Positions 1 to 5,411 of a DNA stretch of 5,439 nt are shown piece by piece. Position 1 is the stretch's first letter. Each line of letters opens with the position of its first letter. The notes below the pieces were generated by a model. It did no database searches. It was given only the letters and a program-made list of their open reading frames with translations, and was not told the DNA's origin. The DNA is from Dehalococcoidia bacterium UBA1123. Its GTDB lineage: Bacteria; Chloroflexota; Dehalococcoidia; Lucifugimonadales; UBA1123. The position numbers and the translations under genes were made by a program. Location of the stretch: NCBI GenBank assembly GCA_002313895.1, contig DCAW01000061.1, positions 1-5,439 on the forward strand, in the 5' to 3' direction.

Positions 1-1
1 T

Positions 2-379
2 GGACTGGTTGACGCATCTTGGCTCAAGGCGGAATTCGCTGCTAGTAGTGATGACCCCAACGGCACTGGAGTTCTCAGCCCTGGCGAGTCTTTGAGCATC
101 CCGCTGCTCGTCAATCGTGACGACCTCAGGAGTGGCGCTTACTCTGGCAGCGTGTTTTTCGATTACTCGGAAAACACTGGCATTTCGGGTTCTCTGGAAA
201 TCAACGAGGAGATGAGCGCGTTCAACATGCTTTGCTCTTCGGACTTGAACGACAATGGTCAAATCGATTTTTCTGAAGCGGTCAAGCTGGCGATACAATA
301 TCTACTTGTAAAGCCCAATCCGGCTCTGGGCCGTGTTCCGAGCCTAACAGAGACTCTCAAGATCGTGATGGCTCATTAG
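2..379 (+). CDS. C-terminal fragment of a probable exported protein with dockerin/EF-hand-like loop
   Basis: The frame is open from the left edge, so only the last 125 residues are present and the true start lies outside the window. An internal TTG at 92 is unlikely to be the start because the same frame reads sensibly upstream of it. Residues about 24-68 look like a beta-sandwich repeat of the BACON/Ig type (SPGESLSIPLLV, then SGAYSGSVFF). Residues 81-92 (DLNDNGQIDFSE) match a canonical EF-hand loop, with D1, N3, N5, G6, I8 and E12. The following helix AVKLAIQYLL gives the look of one half of a type I dockerin. Such ends are known from secreted or surface proteins, where they bind calcium and may mediate docking. 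No second loop is seen, so a true cohesin-binding dockerin is doubtful. The function of the whole protein is unknown. It ends in TAG. Confidence 0.75.
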   Translation, partial: GLVDASWLKAEFAASSDDPNGTGVLSPGESLSIPLLVNRDDLRSGAYSGSVFFDYSENTGISGSLEINEEMSAFNMLCSSDLNDNGQIDFSEAVKLAIQYLLVKPNPALGRVPSLTETLKIVMAH

Positions 380-566
380 TATAATTTACAATTCAAGTGT
401 GACGGAACGCTTGATCAATAATATGCGAGTGAGTTGGAATACATCCTTGCGCTGATCGCGCTGGCCTTCCGGCGGCGGTGGGTGTGATGCTCACGAACTA
501 GCCTTGCGTCCGTTCCAGCGAGTGAGATAACATCGGTCAGGCGGCGGCAGACCAGACCGCCAGCGC
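380..566. other. Intergenic spacer with weak promoter-like elements
   Basis: No gene is seen in these 187 bases. A perfect TATAAT lies at 380-385 directly after the upstream stop codon, but the expected -35 position (357-362, TCAAGA) is poor, so a promoter for the amidohydrolase is possible but unsupported. Positions 487-501 resemble 5400-5413 near the right edge of the window. GGCGG and CCGCC around 541-562 could form a short stem just before the ribosome-binding site. Confidence 0.3.
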
Positions 567-574
567 GGAGGTGA
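567..574 (+). promoter_or_regulatory. Strong Shine-Dalgarno site that decides the amidohydrolase start
   Basis: GGAGGTGA is a near-perfect anti-16S match, with an 8-base spacer to ATG 583. An in-frame GTG at 571 lies inside this site and therefore cannot be the start. The N-terminus MTDLLLKGG is also the usual beginning of amidohydrolases. Confidence 0.85.
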
Positions 575-582
575 ACCCTCAA

Positions 583-1764
583 ATGACCGATCTTCTACTC
601 AAGGGCGGAGAAGTCCTGGACCCATCTCAAAATCTTCGAGGGACTTTTGATATTGCCGTTCAAGATGGCTCGATATCCCAGGTGGCCCCCAACATCCGAC
701 CCGGACCGGAGACTCGAGTCGTAGACGTGAGCGGCAAGCTGGTGGTTCCCGGACTCATAGACCTGCACACCCATGTATATGATGGCGTAAACCAGACCGG
801 CGTGAAACCCGATTTGGCAGGCGTCTTCTCTGGCGTCACCACGCTGGTGGATGCCGGAAGCGCCGGTTGCTACACTTTCGGCGGCTTCCCCCGCTTCATC
901 GTCCCGGAGTCCAAGACCCGCATCTTTTGCATGCTTCATATATCGCGCGCCGGTCTCAACTTCCAGCCCGACCTCTCTCGGCGAGAGGACATTGACCTGG
1001 AGGAGACGGTAAACGTCATCCAGGCCAACCGTGGCCTGATTCAGGGCGTGAAGATTCGCGCCGTTGGCCCCGGAGTGCCGAGGATGGGCATCGAGATGGT
1101 CGAGCTTGCCAAACAGGCCGCCAACGACGGCGGCGTTCGACTGATGGTCCACATCGGAGACCGTTTCGTTGAAGAAGGCGGTCCGACGATCACGCAACAG
1201 TTGCTTCCTCTACTGGAGCAGGGTGACATAATCACACATTTATTCAGCGGCAACTCAGGCAATATCATGGGAGACGACGGCAACGTTCTGCCGGAGCTTC
1301 TGGAGGCTCAGGAGCGCGGAGTGTTTCTGGACACAGCTCACGGACGCCAGAACTTCAGCTTCGACGTGGCCCGCCGCGCCCTGGATGGCGGAGTCGTGCC
1401 AAGAAGCATAAGCACCGACCTCACCATCCCCGGACGCCTGCACACCGTCCACAGCATGACCGAGATGCTTTCGCGTTTCCTTGCTCTGGGCTTCTCTCTT
1501 GAGGACGTAATCCGCATGTCTACGATCAACCCGGCTAGCGCGCTGGACATGGCTGACTCGTTGGGAAGCCTGGCCGTGGGTCGCGAGGCCGACATCAGCG
1601 TTCTGGAAGAAGCAACTGGCGACTGGGTGTTCCAAGACACCGAGGGCGAAACCCTGCGAGGCGACAAAGCCCTGACTCCTGTCGTCACCATTAAGAGCGG
1701 AGAAGTGTTCGCCGCCGACTGGGGGCCGAGACCCTGGGGTTGGCTTCCCGACACGGCTGAATAG
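583..1764 (+). CDS. Amidohydrolase/deacetylase-family metallohydrolase (COG3964-like)
   Basis: The 393-residue protein is full length for the family. A small N-terminal beta domain ends in VVPGLIDLHTHVYDG. This is followed by a TIM barrel carrying a complete binuclear-metal site: H62 and H64 (HxH on strand 1), K157 in GVKIRA as the probable carboxylated lysine, H190 in MVHIGD, H219 in ITHLFSGN, and D279 in STDLTIPG. The motif GVTTLVDAGSAG at 84-95 and the region around K157 point to COG3964. That group is often mislabelled dihydroorotase; some members hydrolyse acetylated hydroxy-acid esters or N-acetyl amino sugars or amino acids. The metal site is seen directly, while the substrate cannot be inferred. 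The protein is cytoplasmic, with no signal peptide. The start is ATG 583 because of the GGAGGTGA site. It stands alone, with gaps of 203 and 141 bases on either side. Long open frames on the opposite strand are shadows. Confidence 0.93.
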   Translation: MTDLLLKGGEVLDPSQNLRGTFDIAVQDGSISQVAPNIRPGPETRVVDVSGKLVVPGLIDLHTHVYDGVNQTGVKPDLAGVFSGVTTLVDAGSAGCYTFGGFPRFIVPESKTRIFCMLHISRAGLNFQPDLSRREDIDLEETVNVIQANRGLIQGVKIRAVGPGVPRMGIEMVELAKQAANDGGVRLMVHIGDRFVEEGGPTITQQLLPLLEQGDIITHLFSGNSGNIMGDDGNVLPELLEAQERGVFLDTAHGRQNFSFDVARRALDGGVVPRSISTDLTIPGRLHTVHSMTEMLSRFLALGFSLEDVIRMSTINPASALDMADSLGSLAVGREADISVLEEATGDWVFQDTEGETLRGDKALTPVVTIKSGEVFAADWGPRPWGWLPDTAE

Positions 1765-1782
1765 CCCCACAATTCAATTTTG

Positions 1783-1823
1783 CCACTGGGCGTTTTGTGT
1801 CGCCCTGGTTCGGATTCTCCGAA
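1783..1823 (+). terminator. Tandem stem-loops after the amidohydrolase, no T tract
   Basis: Two hairpins abut each other. The first pairs CCA plus GGGCG (1783-1785 and 1788-1792) with CGCCC plus TGG (1801-1808), leaving a two-base bulge and an 8-base loop. The second pairs TTCGG (1809-1813) with CCGAA (1819-1823) around a 5-base loop. Neither is followed by a run of T. They may stabilise or end the upstream mRNA by a mechanism other than classical intrinsic termination. Their role is an inference from position. Confidence 0.35.
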
Positions 1824-1859
1824 GCAGACCGAGCCTGACTTCTATGGCTTATCATGAGA

Positions 1860-1872
1860 ATGGCGCCATAAT
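1860..1872 (+). promoter_or_regulatory. Palindrome overlapping a possible -10 box before the methyltransferase
   Basis: ATGGCGCCAT (1860-1869) is a perfect 10-base palindrome. It overlaps CATAAT (1867-1872), a 5/6 match to a -10 box, 34 bases before the TTG start. No good -35 box lies at 16-18 bases. It could be an operator plus promoter, but a short palindrome can arise by chance. Confidence 0.22.
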
Positions 1873-1894
1873 GTGAACCTTCTTACGCATTGAT

Positions 1895-1898
1895 GGAG
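1895..1898 (+). promoter_or_regulatory. Shine-Dalgarno site supporting a TTG start
   Basis: GGAG is followed by a 7-base spacer and TTG 1906. The frame is closed by TGA at 1891-1893, so the start must lie after it. TTG 1906 is the only start that keeps the family's N-terminus (WQVEGNSAEFYERY). Confidence 0.6.
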
Positions 1899-1905
1899 CG
1901 ATAGC

Positions 1906-2721
1906 TTGACGAAGCAAGAACGCTGGCAAGTTGAAGGGAACTCGGCGGAATTCTATGAGCGATACGTCAGCCTGCTCATGGAACCGTGGGTCCAAGGTCT
2001 CGTCGAACTCGCTGAAATTCAACCCGATGATCGCGTCCTGGATGTTGGCTGTGGACCGGGATTCGTAGCTCGGTGCGCCGCCGAACTCGTCAGCAAAACA
2101 GGACGAGTGGTGGGTTTGGACCTCAACGAAAGTATGCTAATCAAAGCGAGGGAAACACCTCGACTTGAATCTGCCGTGACTGTTGAGTGGCGTTAGGGTG
2201 ATGCTCAGTCGATGCCGTTCGATGACTCGTCTTTTGATGTCGTGCTTGTCCTGCAGGCGCTCCAGTTCTGCCCGGAGCCTGCGGTCGCTTTGAGGGAGAT
2301 GAGACGGGTGTTGGCGCCAGGTGGCAGTCTGGTCGTGTGCGCCTGGGGTCCATTGGAGGACAACTCTTACCCTGTCGCCCAGCTCAATATTATGGAACCT
2401 TACGTAGGAGCCGCAGTCAGAACATCATTGGCCGCCGCGCACTCGCTGGGAAATGCTGAGGAGCTCAGGAATCTGTTCAACTGCGCAAATTTCAGTCACG
2501 TGGAAATACGGTCAGAAATTCGGGAAACCCCAGTTGGTCCAGCGGAAGAGTTTTTCCAGGGTCACTTTGCAGCCTTGCCCTACGCGAACGCCATCGCCGC
2601 GCTGAGTGACGACACTCTCAAAACGATGCTCAGCGAGTCAATTCTTGAGCTTGATGATTACGTGGTTGAAGGCATCCTGGAATTTCCAACGGGCGCGCAT
2701 CTCGTGGCGGCCAGCGTCTGA
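1906..2721 (+). pseudogene. Class I SAM-dependent methyltransferase interrupted by an in-frame amber codon
   Basis: One reading frame runs from TTG 1906 to TGA 2719-2721 (271 codons) and is interrupted only by TAG at 2194-2196 (codon 97). Before the stop are the N-terminal helix WQVEGNSAEFYERY, motif I VLDVGCGPG (44-52) and the acidic ribose-binding residue D72 in VGLDLN. Directly after it come GDAQSMPFDDSSFDVV (98-113) and the later motif REMRRVLAPGGSLVVCAWG. The family usually reads QGDA at the break, so a single CAG to TAG change explains everything. The protein resembles UbiE-like or Methyltransf_11 enzymes that methylate small molecules; its substrate is unknown. The N-terminal piece alone lacks half of the SAM fold. 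A restart at ATG 2212 would lack motif I, so neither piece should be active alone. A sequencing error or natural suppression remains possible. The adjacent genes are not obviously linked in function. Confidence 0.85.
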
Positions 2722-2747
2722 TGAAATATGGCGTCAAGGTGTTGGAA

Positions 2748-2778
2748 TTGCTAGAATCAACGTCCAGTCAGATATAGT
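2748..2778 (+). promoter_or_regulatory. Possible promoter for the crotonase gene
   Basis: TTGCTA (2748-2753, 4/6 to the -35 consensus) and TATAGT (2773-2778, 5/6 to the -10 consensus) are separated by 19 bases. Transcription would begin near 2785, about 45 bases before ATG 2830. The spacing is at the long end of the accepted range, so support is moderate. Confidence 0.38.
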
Positions 2779-2829
2779 TTCTCGGTCAAATTCAGACGCA
2801 TCATCATTTCTCATGGAGACTTGCACAGC

Positions 2830-3618
2830 ATGTCCAACGACATACTTCTCGACATTCAAGACGGTATAGCGACAGTTACCTTCAACAGGCCCGACCAGCG
2901 CAACGCCATCGACTACCACGGCTGGCTGGAGCTTCGATGCATTGCCATCGACCTGGAAGACGACGATCAGGTTAGAGTGGTGGTGTTAACTGGCGCCGGA
3001 GACCGATCATTCTCCGCGGGCGCGGACATCAAGGATTTCGAGAGCTACCGCAACAACTCCACCAAGGCCAAGATGTACTCGGAGGCTTTCGACGGAGCGA
3101 TGGATGCTGTTGAGGGCATGTCCAAGCCAACCATCAGCCTCATCAAGGGTTTCTGCGTGGGCGGCGGCTGTGAGTTGTCCACGGCGACGGACATTCGTAT
3201 TGCCGCCGACAACAGCCGCTTCGGGATTCCGGTGGCTCGTCTCAGCATTCTAGTGGGATACCGTGAGGCGCGCCGCCTTGTGCAATTGGTGGGACCGGGC
3301 AACGCCTCATATATCCTGTTGTCGGCCCGTCTTATCGACGCCCACGAAGCGTTCAGAATGGGCCTGATAACGAAGGTTCTGCCTCTGGACGAAGTGCAAG
3401 AGTACGCTTACGGTCTCGCAAAGGAGATGACGCCCCTGGCTCCACTGTCCCAGATGCGCCACAAGCAGATACTTCAGACCGTGCTGGACAATCCGGGCCT
3501 CAGAGGCCTGACCCCAGAGGAGGAACACCTGCCGTTCTCCAACTTCGACAGCGAGGATTTTCAAGAGGGCCGTGCGGCGTTCATAGGCCGTCGAGACCCG
3601 CAGTTCAAGGGCCGCTGA
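2830..3618 (+). CDS. Enoyl-CoA hydratase/isomerase (crotonase) family protein
   Basis: The 262-residue protein has the usual single-domain crotonase length. The N-terminal strand ends in FNRPDQRNAID (18-28). The CoA-binding and oxyanion-hole segments are FSAGADIKDF (61-70) and GFCVGGGCEL (107-116). E115 corresponds to catalytic Glu144 of rat mitochondrial enoyl-CoA hydratase. The second catalytic glutamate (rat Glu164, in FGQPE) is replaced by V135 in FGIPVARLS, so classical hydration of enoyl-CoA is doubtful. An isomerase, hydrolase, decarboxylase or another crotonase reaction is as likely. The C-terminus (EDFQEGRAAFIGRRDPQFKGR split at residues 242-262) is typical of the family. ATG 2830 is preferred, with GGAG at 2815-2818 giving an 11-base spacer; the in-frame TTG at 2821 would be only 2 bases from that site. 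It acts in the cytoplasm on CoA thioesters, with substrate unknown. Confidence 0.92.
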   Translation: MSNDILLDIQDGIATVTFNRPDQRNAIDYHGWLELRCIAIDLEDDDQVRVVVLTGAGDRSFSAGADIKDFESYRNNSTKAKMYSEAFDGAMDAVEGMSKPTISLIKGFCVGGGCELSTATDIRIAADNSRFGIPVARLSILVGYREARRLVQLVGPGNASYILLSARLIDAHEAFRMGLITKVLPLDEVQEYAYGLAKEMTPLAPLSQMRHKQILQTVLDNPGLRGLTPEEEHLPFSNFDSEDFQEGRAAFIGRRDPQFKGR

Positions 3619-3637
3619 CCCTTCGCCCGCCGCCGAG

Positions 3638-3667
3638 TTGTTGTGCTTGAAGAGCGTATGCTATACT
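3638..3667 (+). promoter_or_regulatory. Probable rpsU promoter with extended -10
   Basis: TATACT (3662-3667, 5/6 match) is preceded by TGC at 3659-3661, which makes an extended -10 element. TTGTTG (3638-3643) lies 18 bases upstream as a partial -35. Transcription would start near 3674, giving a leader of roughly 118 bases before the bS21 start. It lies only 20 bases after the crotonase stop. Confidence 0.55.
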
Positions 3668-3679
3668 CGGCTGCAGGCG

Positions 3680-3701
3680 AGGGTTTTTACCCTGTTTTTT
3701 T
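3680..3701 (+). terminator. Short hairpin with T tract between the crotonase gene and rpsU
   Basis: AGGGT (3680-3684) pairs perfectly with ACCCT (3689-3693) around a TTTT loop. One G and then seven T residues (3695-3701) follow. The shape is that of an intrinsic terminator with a short 5-bp stem. It is 62 bases after the crotonase stop and could end that transcript. It also lies downstream of the apparent rpsU promoter, so rpsU transcripts would have to read through it unless another promoter exists further right. Confidence 0.5.
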
Positions 3702-3791
3702 ATTGGCTTTTCCGGCGCTCGTTATTGCTATCCATAGGGCGTTGGACGATTTGCTTCGGAAACACAAAAACACAACCCACAGGAGTGGCAT

Positions 3792-3986
3792 TTGGCAGTC
3801 GTAAACCTTCGCGAAGGAGAAGACCCTGAGGGCCTGCTCAAGAGGTTCCAGACCTCCATGCAGCGTTCGGGCATACTCCGCGAATTGAGGAACCGCCGGT
3901 TCTTCCGCACCAAGGGCGAACAGACCCGCCTCGACAAACAGCGCAGCCTCCGCAGGATGCGCCGCCGTCGTCGTCCCAGGGTCTAG
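3792..3986 (+). CDS. rpsU: Small ribosomal subunit protein bS21
   Basis: The 64-residue, strongly basic protein has the normal bS21 size. The central segment LLKRFQTSMQRSGILREL (15-32) matches the family core, where an LxRFKRxxxRxGILxE pattern is typical, and the C-terminus is an arginine-rich tail (RRMRRRRRPRV). bS21 sits on the 30S platform near the anti-Shine-Dalgarno end of 16S rRNA and helps initiation. The start is TTG 3792, preceded by AGGAGT at 3781-3786 with a 5-base spacer; no ATG start fits. Its own promoter and a long leader lie upstream. The usual partners dnaG and rpoD are not adjacent within this window. The stop is TAG. This is one of the clearest calls here. Confidence 0.93.
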   Translation: MAVVNLREGEDPEGLLKRFQTSMQRSGILRELRNRRFFRTKGEQTRLDKQRSLRRMRRRRRPRV

Positions 3987-4016
3987 CCTCCTCCCCCAAC
4001 CAATCCCCAGGATTTA

Positions 4017-4077
4017 GTGGACGCATTTGGCCGACTCTTTTTTCAAAGACCATTGGCGCTGGTATAAGTGCGTCCGC
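4017..4077. repeat. Perfect inverted repeat with a 43-base loop after rpsU
   Basis: GTGGACGCA (4017-4025) pairs with TGCGTCCGC (4069-4077): eight Watson-Crick pairs and one G-U. The loop contains a run of six T (4038-4043). It begins 31 bases after the rpsU stop and overlaps the 3' end of the decayed minus-strand gene. It may be a 3' mRNA structure or the remnant edge of an inserted element. Confidence 0.4.
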
Positions 4078-4090
4078 GACTCGCGTTTTT
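4075..4090 (+). terminator. Weak possible rpsU terminator
   Basis: CGCG (4075-4078) and CGCG (4082-4085) can pair around a three-base ACT loop and are followed directly by TTTTT. The stem has only 4 bp, though all pairs are G-C. It competes with the larger inverted repeat just upstream. It is the best intrinsic-terminator-like site after rpsU, but not a strong one. Confidence 0.28.
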
Positions 4091-4104
4091 GAGCATTAAG
4101 ACGA

Positions 4105-4132
4105 TGTCATACTGAGCGCAGCGAAGTATCTG
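4105..4132 (-). repeat. Structured intergenic repeat, copy A
   Basis: On the minus strand the core reads ATACT-TCG-CTG-CG-CTC-AGTAT (4129 down to 4109): a 5-bp outer stem, a short inner stem and a CTC bulge. The plus-strand form (TCATACTGAGCGCAGCGAAG) belongs to a type I recall as common between genes of many environmental bacteria; this is from memory. Copy B at 5414-5437 has the same architecture. It forms the aberrant C-terminus (QILRCAQYD) of the decayed MetE-like gene, which marks that tail as non-native. Confidence 0.65.
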
Positions 4133-4871
4133 GGCGCACTGATGTCCCGCGTCTCCATAGGACAGGCGGTATCCCAGCGAAACGTCCTCTGGAACGTGGG
4201 CGCCGAGCCATAGAAGCCTCTCGACGACCCTGGCTTCTGCATCCTCCAGATGAGACGTCATGATGCCCTCCGGGATGGAGAACTCCACTGCCACGTCCCA
4301 TTGGATCGCCAGCTCGTTTCTCGGAATCGCCTCAATGATCTCTGTCAGTTCCGATATCATCACCGATTCGTACACAGTCTCTACTACTGCCCGATCTGTC
4401 AAAGCCACGAAAGAGGACACCGGCGCCAGCGGTGTCGGCAGGCTCACCTGAAACCGAACGCGCGATGGCAGGTCTCCCGATTCGTTCAGTCGCGCGAAAA
4501 CCCGGTAAGACGCGATGGCCGCGTCGGCGCATCCCAGCCTGCTGAAGGAGTCTTCAGCGAGCGCAGCGCTTTTCCGAACGCAACCTGGGGGCGCGGTAGA
4601 TAGGCGTCCTGCGCGCCCTCCACGGTCTCGAAAATAGGGTTGTCGTAAAACACGGCAAACTGCCAGCCGATCCAATTGGACCGCACTCCGATCTCTCCAT
4701 CGGGCATTCGGAGCAAGCGGTCGCCGAGTATAGAGCCTGCGGTCCTGAACACTTCCAACGAATCGCTCAAGGCCACGCTTCCGACCAGATGAACCCCGGT
4801 TGGGGTGGTCATAGTGGCTCCTCGAATTATCTATCGTCGCCAGAACTTCTCAAACACGCCCGTCAATGCCA

Positions 4872-4880
4872 TGTAATAAT
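4872..4880 (+). promoter_or_regulatory. Extended -10 promoter element for a possibly leaderless MgtC-type mRNA
   Basis: TG at 4872-4873, one base, then AATAAT (4875-4880, 5/6 match) forms an extended -10. Its expected start site, 4886-4887, coincides with ATG 4886. No ribosome-binding site precedes that ATG and no good -35 is seen. Together this suggests a leaderless transcript, though an A/T-rich spacer could mimic it. Confidence 0.35.
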
Positions 4881-4885
4881 ACATC

Positions 4886-5337
4886 ATGGACGATATATTC
4901 CACTTCACTGTGGTCGAAGAAATCGAGATGGCCGTGCGCCTTGGTTTAGCGGCCCTTCTGGGCGGCGCTATAGGCTTCGAGCGCAGGCAGGCGGAAAAGC
5001 CCGCCGGTGTCCAAACGCTGGCCCTGGTTTCGATGGGATCGGCCATGTTCACTCTGGTTTCCGGGTTTGGCTACGGGTTCGGAGACCCGTCGCGCATCGC
5101 GGCCCAGGTCGTGTGACCGGAATCGGATTTCTGGGCGCCGGAACCATCATGCGTATCGGTGCGGATGTCCAAGGGCTGACCTCGGCGTCTAGTATATGGC
5201 TTGTGGCCGGTGTTGGCATGGCGGTGGGGACTGGGATGTATATCGTCTCTGTGATTGGAGCGATACTGGCCCTGTTTGTTATCCACTTCTTCCCACGTCA
5301 GCGGACCGGCGCTGGCGACACATCTAACGATGAATAA
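4886..5337 (+). pseudogene. MgtC/SapB-family membrane protein gene with a frameshift
   Basis: The first 76 residues (4886-5113) give the MgtC/SapB N-terminus: a hydrophobic helix with LAALLGGAIGFERR (21-34), then KPAGVQTLALVSMGSAMFTL and DPSRIAAQVV, ending at TGA 5114-5116. The rest continues in another frame from 5116: TGIGFLGAGTIM, GLTSASSIWLVAGVGMAVG, then a final membrane segment and a charged tail, to TAA 5335-5337. Family members read AAQVVTGIGFLGAGTI without interruption. An extra TG in GTGTG (5111-5115) is therefore the simplest lesion, and removing it gives 149 residues, a normal length. Four membrane segments are expected. Relatives affect magnesium homeostasis or ATP synthase; the role here is unknown. 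It is divergent from the MetE-like gene, with 73 bases between starts. A sequence error could also explain the break. Confidence 0.85.
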
Positions 5338-5411
5338 AATCTGACTGCGCCATGTTGAGTCGTAACGAAACATCTGGTCATTGTAACTCACAGGCCGGAA
5401 TGCTCACGACT

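Larger units (their letters stand above)
4043..4812 (-). pseudogene. MetE-like (UROD/MetE-type TIM barrel) gene, frameshifted and 3'-truncated
   Basis: ATG 4810-4812 has GAGGAG at 4818-4823 with a 5-base spacer. The first 81 residues (HLVGSVALSDSLEVF, RMPDGEIGVRSNWIGWQ) run to about 4570. There the frame must shift by -1 to continue into SAALAEDSFSRLGCADAAIASY, FQVSLPTPLAPVSSFV and AIQWDVAVEF. A four-A run on the coding strand (4570-4573) that was once five A would restore the frame exactly. Homology appears to stop at YGDAGHQ (about 4139). The remaining residues are read from the repeat and spacer down to TGA 4043-4045. Expected relatives are about 340-370 residues, so the last 100 or so residues are missing. 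At the position of the MetE zinc motif HxC the sequence has RLS. The family resembles cobalamin-independent methionine synthase barrels, but its reaction is uncharacterised to my knowledge. The gene is almost surely non-functional. Confidence 0.8.

Noticed and set aside
380..385. Perfect TATAAT as a firm promoter
   Set aside because: It has no acceptable -35 and no extended -10, and would imply a leader near 190 bases. It is kept only as a note in the spacer entry.
571..573. GTG start for the amidohydrolase
   Set aside because: The codon is part of the GGAGGTGA ribosome-binding site, and ATG 583 has ideal spacing.
595..1772. Several long open frames on the minus strand opposite the amidohydrolase gene
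   Set aside because: They overlap a complete, motif-rich gene, show no recognisable domains and have no ribosome-binding sites. They are shadows of its codon pattern.
2194..2196. TAG read as pyrrolysine or as a reassigned sense codon
   Set aside because: The family is unrelated to pyrrolysine-containing methylamine methyltransferases, and TAG ends other genes in the same window, including rpsU.
3496..3508. Perfect palindrome GGCCTCAGAGGCC
   Set aside because: It lies inside the crotonase coding region, in a normal C-terminal part of the protein, with no sign of a regulatory role.
5114..5116. TGA as selenocysteine in the MgtC-type gene
   Set aside because: The family sequence resumes in a different frame after the TGA, so reading through it would not give the conserved protein.
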